Shown piece by piece: positions 37,152 through 47,193 of a stretch of 64,000 nucleotides of DNA. The notes below the pieces were generated by a model, which was not told where the DNA came from, ran no database searches, and saw nothing but the letters and a program-made list of their open reading frames with translations. The DNA is from Sphingobacterium zeae (GTDB taxonomy: Bacteria > Bacteroidota > Bacteroidia > Sphingobacteriales > Sphingobacteriaceae): assembly GCF_030818895.1 (NCBI RefSeq), contig NZ_JAUTBA010000001.1, forward strand, positions 2,418,001-2,482,000, given 5' to 3'. The position numbers were made by a program, and so were the translations under genes. How positions within the stretch are numbered: position 1 is the first letter of the stretch; each line of letters opens with the position of its first letter.

Positions 37152-38339
37152 ATGTCAAAACTTATCAATTTAACTGTCTTTAGAGAATTCTTAAAATCCA
37201 GCTTTGCAGGTGGAATTATACTTTTTTCCTGTGTTATTCTAGCATTGATCGTTGCAAATACACCTTTGTATGCCAGTGTAATGGAATTCCTGAACAAGGA
37301 AGTAGGCTTTGAGAGCGATCATGTTCATTTAAAATATTCGTGGTTATTGTGGCTCAACGATGGTTTGATGGCTATTTTCTTCTTACTGGTGGGGCTCGAG
37401 ATAAAACGTGAAATTGTAGAGGGTGAACTCTCATCGCCAAGTAAAGCAATCCTGCCCATTTTGGCTGCGGTTGGGGGGGCACTTTTGCCAGCCATCATTT
37501 ATTTAGCTTTGAATCAGGGCACCTCGACTGTACATGGTTGGGGTATCCCCATGGCAACGGATATTGCATTTGCTTTAGCCGTTATCACGCTTCTCGGGAA
37601 TAAAGTTCCTGCCAGTCTTAAGATCTTCTTGGCTGCTTTGGCCATTGTTGATGACCTACTTGCCATATTGGTGATTGCGATCTTTTATAGCAATGGTATT
37701 CATGCGACCTATTTATTTATTGCTTTAGGCATCTTTCTGTTTTTGATCGTGTTGAATAAACTGGGCGTTAAAGCGATATGGGCTTACCTTATTCCGGGTC
37801 TATTTATTTGGTACTTTGTTCACCATTCTGGCATTCATGCTACAATAGCGGGTGTGCTTGTTGCCATGACTTTGCCAACAACACCCGACGCGGAAGAATC
37901 CCCCCTGGAAAAATTGGAGCATCTGTTGGCCAAACCCGTCAATTTTATTATCATTCCGCTGTTTGCATTTGCGAATACGCTTATTCCAATCCATGGGGAA
38001 ATGATTGGTGGTTTGACTTCAAAATTGGGGATTGGTATTATCTTCGGTCTAATCGTTGGAAAATCAGTTGGAATATTTTTGATCTGTTTCATCGCCAAAA
38101 AACTGAATATTGCGCAATTACCGGAAGGGGCTGGCTGGAAACAGATTTTTGGAGTAGGCTTATTGGGGGGAATCGGTTTCACGATGTCGATCTTCATCTC
38201 GATACTGTCTTTTGATGATAACATATTAATTGAGGAAGCAAAGTTTGCTGTGCTGATCGCTTCTTTTTGCTCAGGCATGCTTGGTTATACTGTTTTGAGT
38301 GTTGTGTCATCTGGAAACAGAAAACAGATTACCGATTAA
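37152..38339 (+). CDS. nhaA: NhaA Na+/H+ antiporter
   Basis: 395 residues, about 12 membrane helices. GLMAIFFLLVGLEIKREIVEGEL and GWGIPMATDIAFALAVITLLG are NhaA signatures. The ion-binding Asp pair lies in LAIVDDLLAILVIAIFY (about residues 160-176). The C-terminal half has GLIVGKSVGIF and LLGGIGFTMSIFIS, typical of NhaA. It exchanges internal sodium for external protons and supports pH and salt tolerance. It is monocistronic. Upstream, TATCTTGT at 37111 and AACCTTTG at 37120 are only near matches to the -7 box, so the promoter is not assigned. Confidence 0.95.
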   Translation: MSKLINLTVFREFLKSSFAGGIILFSCVILALIVANTPLYASVMEFLNKEVGFESDHVHLKYSWLLWLNDGLMAIFFLLVGLEIKREIVEGELSSPSKAILPILAAVGGALLPAIIYLALNQGTSTVHGWGIPMATDIAFALAVITLLGNKVPASLKIFLAALAIVDDLLAILVIAIFYSNGIHATYLFIALGIFLFLIVLNKLGVKAIWAYLIPGLFIWYFVHHSGIHATIAGVLVAMTLPTTPDAEESPLEKLEHLLAKPVNFIIIPLFAFANTLIPIHGEMIGGLTSKLGIGIIFGLIVGKSVGIFLICFIAKKLNIAQLPEGAGWKQIFGVGLLGGIGFTMSIFISILSFDDNILIEEAKFAVLIASFCSGMLGYTVLSVVSSGNRKQITD

Positions 38340-38508
38340 TTTCATCTACAGAAACATGCTATGTTTGGCTTGCAACTTCATTCCTAATTTCTGCGTGGAT
38401 TAGTCCCACGGCGACGTTGTTTGGAATAAGTAACTAGCTATCGGTATTAATTTTAGAGTTTTATGAATTAGATTTAGTAATTTAGGGCACAACAATAAAA
38501 ACAATACG

Positions 38509-39735
38509 TTGAGATTTGATGAATTTGGCTTTGTTCCAGCTTTGGAAGAAGGTTTAGAAAGTATGATGTTTGAGGAAGCTACGCCGATCCAAGAACAGAC
38601 CATCCCGATTATTAAAGAGGGAAAAGATATGATTGCCTGTGCACAGACAGGTACAGGTAAAACAGCGGCTTATATGTTGCCGATCCTCGATGCGATAGCG
38701 CGGGATTCAAAGGAATCCATTCTTGCTATTATCCTTGTTCCCACCCGGGAACTTGCTATGCAAATCGATCAGCAAATTATGGGCATGTCTTATTATACCG
38801 GTGCAACATCCATAGCCATCTATGGTGGGGGCGACGGTATGGGGTACGAGCAGCAAAAGCGCGCTATACGAGAGGGAGTAAATATCATTGTTGCTACGCC
38901 GGGTAGGTTGATAAGCCATCTTACCTCCATGAAGATTGATCTCTCTCACTTAAAGCACTTTGTTTTGGATGAAGCCGATAGTATGTTGGATATGGGATTT
39001 CAAGACGATATCTTACGTATTGTAAGTTATCTGCCGAGGAAAAAGCAGATGCTTTTGTTTTCAGCAACTATGCCAGTAAAAATCAGGTCCTTTGCCCGAA
39101 AAATCCTACTAGATCCTGTGGAAGTCAATATTGCCATTTCCAAACCCTCGGAGGGAATTGATCAACGTGTATATCTTGTCTATGATCAACAGAAAATGGA
39201 GCTCCTAAAAATGATACTGAAGGATCCGAACTATGTATCGGTTATTATTTTTGCATCCCAAAAGACCACGGTCAAACTTCTTGCTCAGGAATTACAGAAG
39301 CAAGGAATTGATGCCGAGGGATTCCATTCGGATCTCGAGCAGTCGAAACGAGAAGATATCATGGGCAGATTCCGCTCCCGTCAGGTACGGGTACTGGTGG
39401 GTACCGATGTCATCTCCCGTGGTATCGATGTTGTGGGGATCAGTTTGGTCGTTAATTATGATGTTCCACCAGATCCGGAAGACTATGTTCACCGTATCGG
39501 GCGTACCGCGCGGGCAGCGACCACAGGAACGGCCATTACCTTTGTTAATGAAAAGGACCAGAATCGCTTCGTCCAGATTGAAAGTTTAATAGGTTATCCG
39601 ATTGAACAACTGCCATTGCCTGAGGGGTTTGAAGCGGGACCTATTTACAACCCTGGCAAAAAAAATCCGCAGCATAAGAAGAAGCGTTTCAATAGGAATA
39701 AAAATAAAAACTATCAGAAAGCTAAAAAGGCTTAG
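38509..39735 (+). CDS. DEAD-box RNA helicase
   Basis: 408 residues from a TTG start (TTG AGA TTT GAT GAA TTT); an ATG at 38518 is out of frame. The Q motif is TPIQEQTIPII, motif I AQTGTGKTAAY, then PTRELAMQI, ATPGRLISHL, motif II LDEADSMLD, motif III FSATMP. In domain 2, VLVGTDVISRGIDV and HRIGRTARAATTG complete the core. The C-terminal tail is very basic (KKNPQHKKKRFNRNKNKNYQ), as in RNA-annealing helicases such as RhlE-type proteins. It remodels RNA, probably in ribosome assembly or cold adaptation. Terminator at 39744. Confidence 0.93.
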   Translation: MRFDEFGFVPALEEGLESMMFEEATPIQEQTIPIIKEGKDMIACAQTGTGKTAAYMLPILDAIARDSKESILAIILVPTRELAMQIDQQIMGMSYYTGATSIAIYGGGDGMGYEQQKRAIREGVNIIVATPGRLISHLTSMKIDLSHLKHFVLDEADSMLDMGFQDDILRIVSYLPRKKQMLLFSATMPVKIRSFARKILLDPVEVNIAISKPSEGIDQRVYLVYDQQKMELLKMILKDPNYVSVIIFASQKTTVKLLAQELQKQGIDAEGFHSDLEQSKREDIMGRFRSRQVRVLVGTDVISRGIDVVGISLVVNYDVPPDPEDYVHRIGRTARAATTGTAITFVNEKDQNRFVQIESLIGYPIEQLPLPEGFEAGPIYNPGKKNPQHKKKRFNRNKNKNYQKAKKA

Positions 39736-39743
39736 TTTTAGAC

Positions 39744-39782
39744 TATAAAGCCCCCATATCAGAAGAACATGGGGGCTTTATA
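39744..39782. terminator. Bidirectional terminator after the helicase
   Basis: TATAAAGCCCCCAT (39744-39757) pairs perfectly with ATGGGGGCTTTATA (39769-39782), 11-base loop. It lies between the convergent helicase and VOC genes. Confidence 0.85.
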
Positions 39783-39797
39783 ATAAAATGTATATTT

Positions 39798-40163
39798 TTA
39801 TTCTATAGTCCACACGGCTAATTCATATCCATCAGGATCCTGGAACTGAAATCTTTTTCCGCCCGGGAAACTGAAAATATCTTGCAATATCGTGCCGCCA
39901 GCACGGATAACCTGATCACGCGTAGCCTGTAGATCGTCGGCATAGATAACGACGAGAATACTGCCATTTCTGGGGGCACCAAGTGTAAAACCACCATCAA
40001 CATATTTTCCTCCAAAAGATGTATATTCCGGCCCGTAGTCTGTAAACTCCCAACCGAAGCTCGTCGTATAAAATGCTTTGGAACGTTCAAGGTCGCTTGA
40101 TACAAACTCAAGGTATTGGATCTGCTGGTTAACAAATTTTTGTTCAGTATCAGTATTGCTCAT
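39798..40163 (-). CDS. VOC superfamily (glyoxalase-like) protein
   Basis: 121 residues, a single vicinal-oxygen-chelate fold. IQYLEFVSSDLERSKAFYTTSFGWEFTDYG is the first beta-alpha-beta unit. YADDLQATRDQVIRAGGTILQD and FPGGKRFQFQDPDGYELAVW make the second; the F-x-D-P-D-G-x-E pattern is typical and the Glu may bind metal. The His usually seen in true glyoxalase I near the N-terminus is replaced, since the first strand has Glu-Phe. Function may be detoxification or antibiotic binding; not resolved. It is a separate unit from the efflux gene upstream (147-base gap). Confidence 0.82.
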   Translation of the reverse strand: MSNTDTEQKFVNQQIQYLEFVSSDLERSKAFYTTSFGWEFTDYGPEYTSFGGKYVDGGFTLGAPRNGSILVVIYADDLQATRDQVIRAGGTILQDIFSFPGGKRFQFQDPDGYELAVWTIE

Positions 40164-40309
40164 AAAGGTAATATCTATTTAATGTATGTATAATAAATTG
40201 TTAGATCTGTTTTTACGGTTTAGGAATCAAAAGCCAAACCGTTTGATAAATATAGGGCTTTGTTGAAAATGATACGCATTTTTTCTTTTTAACCTGTCTT
40301 CTTCACCAT

Positions 40310-41725
40310 TCAATCTGTTCCGCCACCCAGTGCACGGTAAAGATCTATGGCTGCGTTGAGCTTTTCCCGTTTTACTGTAATACGATCCAAATCATTTTGA
40401 AGTGCATTGTTTTGGGCAGTTATCACCTCCAAATAGTTTGCCATCCCACTTTTGTAAAGTAAGGCCGCATCAGCGGTGGCTTTGGCGAGGGCATTTGATT
40501 TGGCGTGGATAAGTTGCAGGCGCTGTTCTGTATGTTTGATTTTTGCCAAGGCATCCGAAACTTCCGAAACTGCGACCATAACCGACTGTTTAAACTGCAA
40601 AGCTATCTTTTCGCGTTCGATGACCGATATCTCATAGTTTGATTTCAAGGCCCCTTTCTGAAAAATCGGTTGAGCAATATTCCCTGCTATTGTTTTCACA
40701 ATAGAACCCGGTAGATCAAACCATTTGCTAAATTGAATGGAGTTTGTACCAATGGACGGAGTCAAGCTTATGGAGGGGTATATTGCTGCTTTAGCGAGTC
40801 CCATTCTGCTTGTCGCAGCCACAACAGCGTATTCAGCTGCTCTGACATCTGGTCTGCGGCTTAATAGTTCGGCCGGTACCCCTGCGGCAAGTCCGGCTCC
40901 AACAATCGTATCATCTAAACTTGCTGTACGTTGAATGCCCTCGGGGAAACCTCCGCAAAGAATGCTCAGTGCATTTTCTTCGACCGCCATATTTTGATGG
41001 GCTAGGGGAATCAATAATTCAGCAGTTTTCTTCTGAGCTTCGGCTTGCTCCACAGCAAGCGAACTGACCAGTGATGAGTTGTATTGCAAACGTATCATAT
41101 TCAATGTGCTATCGCTCAATTGAACATTTCTTTGTGCAATCGTAAGCTGTTCATCCAAAGCAATCAGATTATAATAGGACTGGATGACCTGTACAATAAC
41201 CCGGGTTTTCAGGGCCGATAAATTTTCCTTTTGGCCAAAAAAATTGGCCAAGGATTCCTCTTTTTGCATTTTTACCTTTCCCCATATATCGGCTTCCCAA
41301 GACAATCTGAGCGTAGCACTATAATCGTCCATATAGGGTGTCCCAATAAATTGGTCGCTCAGTGAGCCATTCAAGGAGTTGCTCGATAACCAGGTTCTAT
41401 TCGCTCCAATGCTTAAATCAGCTGTTGGCAGTAATCCTTTCTTAGACTGCTTGTACGCGAGTTCCAATTGTTGCATGTTCAGGAGTGCTACATTGACGTC
41501 CGTATTATTGGACAAAGCCTTTTCAATGAGTGATGTCAACAGGGGATCCTGTACAAAGTTACGCCAGGATAGCTGTAGCGTATCAGACGTCACGACAACC
41601 TCGCTGTTTTTGAAATTTTCGGGCATTGCTATCTCCTGACGGGTGTATTTTTTGCCCACGCTGCATGCGGACAACAACAGGGTAGTGCTTGCGAAAATTG
41701 TTATATAGTGATGAAATTTTTTCAT
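40310..41725 (-). CDS. Outer-membrane efflux lipoprotein (pump 2)
   Basis: 471 residues. The lipobox is LLLSAC (Cys about residue 21). The protein is full length, with both TolC repeats: the YNSSLVSSLAVEQAEAQKKTA helix, then LLSRRPDVRAAEYAVVAATS and the second-repeat IGTNSIQFSKWFDLPGSIVK. It ends DLYRALGGGTD. It belongs to the NodT/OprM group of RND-linked factors. It starts 1 base after the pump 2 permease stop. Pump 1's frameshifted factor is most like this one and pump 3's in the C-terminal repeat. Confidence 0.93.
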   Translation of the reverse strand: MKKFHHYITIFASTTLLLSACSVGKKYTRQEIAMPENFKNSEVVVTSDTLQLSWRNFVQDPLLTSLIEKALSNNTDVNVALLNMQQLELAYKQSKKGLLPTADLSIGANRTWLSSNSLNGSLSDQFIGTPYMDDYSATLRLSWEADIWGKVKMQKEESLANFFGQKENLSALKTRVIVQVIQSYYNLIALDEQLTIAQRNVQLSDSTLNMIRLQYNSSLVSSLAVEQAEAQKKTAELLIPLAHQNMAVEENALSILCGGFPEGIQRTASLDDTIVGAGLAAGVPAELLSRRPDVRAAEYAVVAATSRMGLAKAAIYPSISLTPSIGTNSIQFSKWFDLPGSIVKTIAGNIAQPIFQKGALKSNYEISVIEREKIALQFKQSVMVAVSEVSDALAKIKHTEQRLQLIHAKSNALAKATADAALLYKSGMANYLEVITAQNNALQNDLDRITVKREKLNAAIDLYRALGGGTD

Positions 41726-41726
41726 T

Positions 41727-44700
41727 TTAATCGTTTGTATTGTGTACTGTATTGTCCGTAAGTTTTTTACCCGAAACTTTTTCTTGCAAATATTGGAACA
41801 CCAGGTACAGTAATGGTATAATAATTACGCCAAGGATAACACCGCTTAACATACCCATTGCTGCTCCTGTACTGATGGAATGGTTGCCTGTGGCCGTTCC
41901 GCCGGTCGCAAACATCAAGGGGACCATACCCGCAATGAAAGCCAATGAAGTCATCAAGATTGGGCGTAGACGAGCTCTTGCGCCTTCTAAAGCCGAATCA
42001 ATGAGTGAGGAGCCTGCTCTTCTCCGCTGTAAAGCAAATTCAACAATCAAAATGGCATTTTTTGCCAAAAGACCGATGAGCATGATCAAGCCGACCTGGA
42101 CGTAGATATTGTTGTCCAACCCAATAGCACGTGTTCCTAGGAAAGAGCCGATCATACCTGTTGGGATGGATAACAGGACGGCAAGGGGCAATAAGTAACT
42201 TTCGTACTGTGCTGATAGTAAGAAATAGACAAATAGCAAGCTTAATGCTAAGATAAGTACGGTTTGATTGCCTGATGACTTCTCTTCCAAACTAAGTCCC
42301 GTCCATTCGTAGCTGTAGTCTCCCGGTAACTTGGTCAATACATTTTTCTCCAATGTTTCCATGATCGCACCATTACTGATACCAGGCGTACTAACAACGT
42401 TTATCGTGAGCGAATTGTATAAATTATAACGGGTTACCGACTCAGGACCATACACTTTACGAAGTGTGACCAAGGTATTCACAGGGACCATTTGGCCAAG
42501 GTTATTTTTGACAAATATTTCGTTGAATGCTTCTTTATCGGTTCTATAAATGCCATCCGCTTTAACTGCTATCCGATAGAATTTACCAAAACGATTGAAA
42601 TTCAATGATTGGTCACCCGCAAAGTATGTTTGAACGGACGAAAGCATTTCACTGACATCTACACCAAGTTGGGCCGCTTTGTCTTCATCTACTTCTAACT
42701 CCATCTGTGGATAATCTGCTCTGAACATGGTATAGGCAAATTGCACTCCCGGTTGTTTCATAATCTGCGCAATAACGGAGTCGGACATTGCTTTAAGCTC
42801 TACCGGCGATTTACCAGCTCTGTCCTGCAAAACGAGTTCCGCGCCATTCATCATACCATAACCATCAACAGGAGGGGAGCGAAATGCCATTGCGTTACCT
42901 TCTTTGACACTGGATAATTTTTGTGAGATCACTTGGTGAATCTGATCAATATCGTTCATCTCACCACGTTTCTTTTTATCTTTCAAGCGTATAAATCCTG
43001 TCGCATAGGCTGCGCTGGAGTTGTTACCGATCATATTGAATCCAGTAATACTTGTATGGCTTTCAATCGAAGGGATATCGGCCAGTAGTTTTTCGATTTT
43101 TTCTACTGCTTTTGTTGTTCGGTCCAGTCCCGTTCCTGGGGGCATTTCCAAACTGTATACGACAAAGTTATCATCTTCCATTGGTACGAAACTTTTGGAA
43201 GTGCTTGTCATGAGGTACCCCGCAACGCCAATTGTAGCCAGGATCAAAAGTGCGGAAATCCATTTTTTCTTTGCCAGGAATTTTAATGAACCAACGTATC
43301 GGTTGGTCAAGTTTTCGAAGCCTGCGTTAAACGCTTTGAAAAAACGCTGAGAAAACCCAGTTTTTGGGGTCTGTCCATCTTGATTTTCGGCGTGTGTATT
43401 TTTAAGTAATAATGCACATAGTGCAGGTGTCAGCGTCAAGGCATTGATCGCAGAGATCACAATGGCGATCACAAGAGTGTAGGCAAACTGTTTATAGAAC
43501 ATACCCGATGAACCTGTCATAAACCCAATGGGAATAAAAACTGCACACATCACCAGGGTAATGGAGATTACAGCTCCTGTGATTTCACTCATGGCACTAT
43601 GGGTAGCCTGTTTACCTGTTAAATTGGAAGTCTCCATCTTTCCATGTACTGCTTCGACAACGACAATTGCATCATCGACAACAATACCAATGGCGAGTAC
43701 GAGGGCAAATAACGTCAATATATTGATGGTAAAGCCAAACACGAGCAGGAAGAAGAAGGTACCTACAATAGCTACAGGGACTGCAATTGCTGGAATAATA
43801 GTCGATCGTATGTCTTGTAAGAATAAGAATACAACGAGGAAAACCAAAATGAAGGCTTCAATCAATGTCGAACGTACTTGAGCTGTACTTTCATCCAAAC
43901 GCTCTTTGGTACTGATCAATTTAAAAATCTTGATTCCAGGAGGGAATGAGCGTTGCGCTATTTCAATCTGTTTGTCGATTCCAATTTCAATTTCATTGGC
44001 GTTGGAGCCTGATGTCTGGAATATACCGATGGTGACGGTATTGAGACCGTTATTTTGGGAATTACCGCTATAGCTGATCGAGCCAAACTCAATACGTGCC
44101 ACATCCTTTAAACGTACGATCTGGACATTATTGTTTTTAACGATAATGTTTTCATACTGCTCTGGAAGATTCTTTTTCCCCTTATAGCGTATAACATATT
44201 CAAGAGGTGCTTTTGATTCTTCACCTAATTTTCCAGGTGCAGATTCCAGACTTTGTTTGGAAATTGCAGCAATAACTTCTTGCGGCACAAGTCCATAACT
44301 TGCCATTTTTTGCGGATTCAACCATACACGCATCGAATAGTCTTTGGAACCAAATACCATCGCCTGACCGACCCCTGGAACACGCTTGATCTGTGGGATC
44401 AAGTTGATGTTCACATAATTCTGTAAAAATAGTTCATCATATTTTTTATTATCTTCTGTATAGATATTAAATATCATGATCATACTATTTTGTTGCTTGG
44501 AGGTTGTTAATCCCATTCGGACAACTTCCTGTGGCAAGATCGGAGTAGCCTGTTGTACTCTGTTTTGCACGTTGACGGCTGCTTGATCTGGGTTTACACC
44601 TGCTTTAAAGACAATGCGCACAGAGAATGTACCATCGTTACTTGCAGTCGATGTAATGTATTCCATGTCCTCCACACCATTGATTTGTTCTTCAAGGGGT

Positions 44701-44888
44701 GTAACAACTGATCTCAATACTGTTTCGCTATTTCCTCCGGGATAGCTTCCGGTAACTTGGACCGTGGGCGGGGCGATATCCGGGAATCGCGTTTGGGGCA
44801 GCCTAAAAAGACCGATGACCCCCAGTATGACAAATATGATCGATATAACAGTTGCCAAAACTGGCCTGTCAATAAATTTCTTTAACAT
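41727..44888 (-). CDS. RND efflux permease, HAE1 family (pump 2)
   Basis: 1053 residues. Helix 1 reads MLKKFIDRPVLATVISII. The Asp pair is in VLAIGIVVDDAIVVVEAVH and the Lys in LLAKNAILIVEFAL. TRFPDIAPPTVQVTGSYPG is the porter start and FMTGSSGMFYKQFAYTLVIA the helix 5 region. The C-terminus is KKLTDNTVHNTND. It is more similar by eye to pump 3 than to pump 1 (shared LKKFI-RPVLATVIS start and PQ-x-FPDIAPP), suggesting a tandem duplication. The adaptor gene is 185 bases upstream, a gap with no gene that I can see. Confidence 0.94.
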   Translation of the reverse strand: MLKKFIDRPVLATVISIIFVILGVIGLFRLPQTRFPDIAPPTVQVTGSYPGGNSETVLRSVVTPLEEQINGVEDMEYITSTASNDGTFSVRIVFKAGVNPDQAAVNVQNRVQQATPILPQEVVRMGLTTSKQQNSMIMIFNIYTEDNKKYDELFLQNYVNINLIPQIKRVPGVGQAMVFGSKDYSMRVWLNPQKMASYGLVPQEVIAAISKQSLESAPGKLGEESKAPLEYVIRYKGKKNLPEQYENIIVKNNNVQIVRLKDVARIEFGSISYSGNSQNNGLNTVTIGIFQTSGSNANEIEIGIDKQIEIAQRSFPPGIKIFKLISTKERLDESTAQVRSTLIEAFILVFLVVFLFLQDIRSTIIPAIAVPVAIVGTFFFLLVFGFTINILTLFALVLAIGIVVDDAIVVVEAVHGKMETSNLTGKQATHSAMSEITGAVISITLVMCAVFIPIGFMTGSSGMFYKQFAYTLVIAIVISAINALTLTPALCALLLKNTHAENQDGQTPKTGFSQRFFKAFNAGFENLTNRYVGSLKFLAKKKWISALLILATIGVAGYLMTSTSKSFVPMEDDNFVVYSLEMPPGTGLDRTTKAVEKIEKLLADIPSIESHTSITGFNMIGNNSSAAYATGFIRLKDKKKRGEMNDIDQIHQVISQKLSSVKEGNAMAFRSPPVDGYGMMNGAELVLQDRAGKSPVELKAMSDSVIAQIMKQPGVQFAYTMFRADYPQMELEVDEDKAAQLGVDVSEMLSSVQTYFAGDQSLNFNRFGKFYRIAVKADGIYRTDKEAFNEIFVKNNLGQMVPVNTLVTLRKVYGPESVTRYNLYNSLTINVVSTPGISNGAIMETLEKNVLTKLPGDYSYEWTGLSLEEKSSGNQTVLILALSLLFVYFLLSAQYESYLLPLAVLLSIPTGMIGSFLGTRAIGLDNNIYVQVGLIMLIGLLAKNAILIVEFALQRRRAGSSLIDSALEGARARLRPILMTSLAFIAGMVPLMFATGGTATGNHSISTGAAMGMLSGVILGVIIIPLLYLVFQYLQEKVSGKKLTDNTVHNTND

Positions 44889-45072
44889 TTTAGTATAATT
44901 TTTATAAAGCTTTTAGTACCATTTTTTAAAAGTGCATACGGAACGTATAGGCGTGTTATAGCTCTTTGGACGTTGCAGCTTTTGCCATGATTGCTATTGC
45001 CTGGATTTCTCCCAAATATTTAAAAAGGAACTTTTTCAGCAGCTCTGTCGTTGCTATCTACGCTCCATCTGG

Positions 45073-46191
45073 TTACATGGTGGATTTTTTAGTCGGTTGA
45101 ACTTGCATTCCATCGTTAAGCATGTCAATCCTATTCATAACGATTTTTTCACCAGCTGTAAGTCCTGATTTAAGTAAATAGGCGTTGGCGGTATTTCCCG
45201 CAATTTCAATCTGTTTCATGGAAATTTTGTTCTTTTCGCCAATAACATAAACGAAGTAGCGATCTTGAATATCCTTGACAGCCGCCATAGGGACCAACAA
45301 AACGTTTTCGTGCGCTTTTTTCAAGATTACTTTGGCTGAACCACCCGAACGGAGAATTTTATCAGGGTTGGTGAAACTTGCTTTAAGTGCCATGCTTCCG
45401 GTTGTTCTGTCGATGTTACCACTGGCTAATTCTACTTTCCCCGAATGGTTGTATGCCGTTCCATCAGCTAGTAATAGCGTTGCTTGTTGATTGGATGTTT
45501 TGTTATTCTGATCTTTGATAAAGGCTATAAAATCGGCCTCACTCAATGAAAAATACACATTTACGGTATTGATTTCAGATAGCGTTGTTAACGGTGTCGC
45601 ATCTGCTGCGGTAATTAAATTTCCGATCCGATTAGGAATACGGCCGATATAACCACTCACTGGTGCATTGATCAACGTAAATTTGGCATTTATTTGAGAT
45701 GAACCGAGTGCAGCTCGTGCTTGCGCTACCTGTGCTTTAGCTGCGGCATAATTGGCCTCTGCAGTTTTTAATTGTAATTCGGTATACACTTTACCTTCAA
45801 CAAGTGGTTTGATTTTTTCAATCTCCAATTTCGCGTTTTGTTCTGCCGATAAAGCAGCTTGGTAAGCTGCCTTGCTGTTGTTTACTTGTTCGTTGTAGAC
45901 ATCAGCTTTTATTTTGAAAAGGGGTTGACCCTGGGATACATAGTCTCCTTCTTTGACATAAATCTGATCCAGATATCCCGTTACTTGCGCTTTGACATCG
46001 ACGTTGACGGTCCCCTCTAATGTACCAGGATATTTTTTTTCGGTCTCCGCGTGGGTAGGAGATAATTCGATAAAGTCAACAGTAACTGCCTGCTCTTGCG
46101 GTTGTTCTTGGTTGCCTCCACAGGACGATAATAATGCTGCTGCTGTAATAAGTGTAAGGAAAGGTTTTAAAGTCATCGTTCTTTGTGCCAT
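45073..46191 (-). CDS. RND periplasmic adaptor lipoprotein (pump 2)
   Basis: 372 residues with the lipobox ALLSSC (Cys about residue 24). Lipoyl halves VTGYLDQIYVKEGDYVSQGQ and INAPVSGYIGRI flank an alpha-hairpin from YQAALSAEQNAKLEI to AARAALGSSQ-like sequence. The C-terminal barrel has ALKASFTNPDKILRSGGSAK. It carries compounds between permease and outer-membrane factor. The gene follows the LytTR regulator gene by 240 bases, so it probably has its own promoter. Confidence 0.92.
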   Translation of the reverse strand: MAQRTMTLKPFLTLITAAALLSSCGGNQEQPQEQAVTVDFIELSPTHAETEKKYPGTLEGTVNVDVKAQVTGYLDQIYVKEGDYVSQGQPLFKIKADVYNEQVNNSKAAYQAALSAEQNAKLEIEKIKPLVEGKVYTELQLKTAEANYAAAKAQVAQARAALGSSQINAKFTLINAPVSGYIGRIPNRIGNLITAADATPLTTLSEINTVNVYFSLSEADFIAFIKDQNNKTSNQQATLLLADGTAYNHSGKVELASGNIDRTTGSMALKASFTNPDKILRSGGSAKVILKKAHENVLLVPMAAVKDIQDRYFVYVIGEKNKISMKQIEIAGNTANAYLLKSGLTAGEKIVMNRIDMLNDGMQVQPTKKSTM

Positions 46192-46431
46192 TTTATCATT
46201 TTATAATGAAACAAAGAAAAGAATTCTTTTAAGCCATAAGGCAAAGAAATCTACCGAGACGTTACAATTGCTTACTGAAACGTATCAGTGATGAGCTGAA
46301 TTTTACGATATTAAATGGTACGATCCAATTGTGTTGAAGATATTGGTCTGATCGATTGGCATTCCCTTCTTCATCGCGAAAACTTACTTTACCTTTCTGA
46401 GGAAAAAAGGAGCAAGCGGATCAGTTTAGCA

Positions 46432-47193
46432 TTAATAGTCTAACCAATTTTTTAGCAGTTGAGCCTTTTCTCTGCTCACAAGGATTTCCACTTGATCGTT
46501 ATTTTTAATTTCTATTTTTAGTTTTCCGTTGAAGTGGTTATGTAATCTTTTGATCGCATCTATATGTATAATGAATTGCCTGTTGGCGCGAAAAAATACT
46601 TTTGGATTCAATTGCTGTTCGAGTTCTTCCATTGTTTGAGGGACAATTTCGACAGTACCACATTTGAGTTGCGCATGGGTAAGTTTAAATTCGGAGTAAA
46701 AGTATAATATTTCTTCGACGAGAATGGTCTTATAGCCGTCTTTGAATGGAATTAGAAAACGTGAGCGAAAATCTTTTGGATAGATAAAATCCAATAAACC
46801 TTGAAGCGGTTGTTGGTTGATCTGGAGATCTTTTTGATAGTCAAGTTTTTGGATGGCATTTCCCAGCTCTATTTTTTCTACAGGTTTGAGCAAATAATCT
46901 ATGCTATTGAATTTAAAAGCCCTCACAGCGTATTCGTCAAATGCTGTTGTAAATATGATTGGGCAGTCTATTTTTATAGTCTCTAATATTTCAAAGCTTA
47001 AGCCATCGGATAAACGAATATCCATCATGACCAGGTGGGGAAGTTCATTGCTATTAAACCAATTGATGCTATCCGCAATATTATCAAGTACATCCAAAAT
47101 AACGATGGATGGTTTTATTTCTTTCAAAAGTCGCTTTAAACGATCGGCATTGAGTTTTTCGTCCTCGATGATTAATACTTTGGTTATATTCAT
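46432..47193 (-). CDS. LytTR family response regulator
   Basis: 253 residues. Receiver domain: IIEDEKLNADRL, phospho-acceptor Asp in LVMMDIRLSDGLSF, the Thr/Ala switch in IFTTAFDEYAVRAF, and Lys in YLLKPVEK. The C-terminal LytTR DNA-binding domain (about residues 150-253) has EILYFYSEFKLTHAQLKCG, FFRANRQFIIHIDAI and a basic end (VEILVSREKAQLLKNW). It binds direct repeats upstream of target genes when phosphorylated. It overlaps the kinase stop (47193), so the pair is translationally coupled. The pump 2 adaptor is the next gene on the same strand and a likely target. Confidence 0.93.
   Translation of the reverse strand: MNITKVLIIEDEKLNADRLKRLLKEIKPSIVILDVLDNIADSINWFNSNELPHLVMMDIRLSDGLSFEILETIKIDCPIIFTTAFDEYAVRAFKFNSIDYLLKPVEKIELGNAIQKLDYQKDLQINQQPLQGLLDFIYPKDFRSRFLIPFKDGYKTILVEEILYFYSEFKLTHAQLKCGTVEIVPQTMEELEQQLNPKVFFRANRQFIIHIDAIKRLHNHFNGKLKIEIKNNDQVEILVSREKAQLLKNWLDY

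Noticed and set aside
40214..40242. Imperfect hairpin ACGGTTTAGG / CCAAACCGT after the pump 2 operon
   Set aside because: Short arms with mismatches and no T tract on the relevant strand; not convincing as a terminator.
44889..45072. 185-base gap between adaptor and permease of pump 2 as a hidden gene
   Set aside because: No frame with a plausible start and stop or family-like sequence was seen on either strand.
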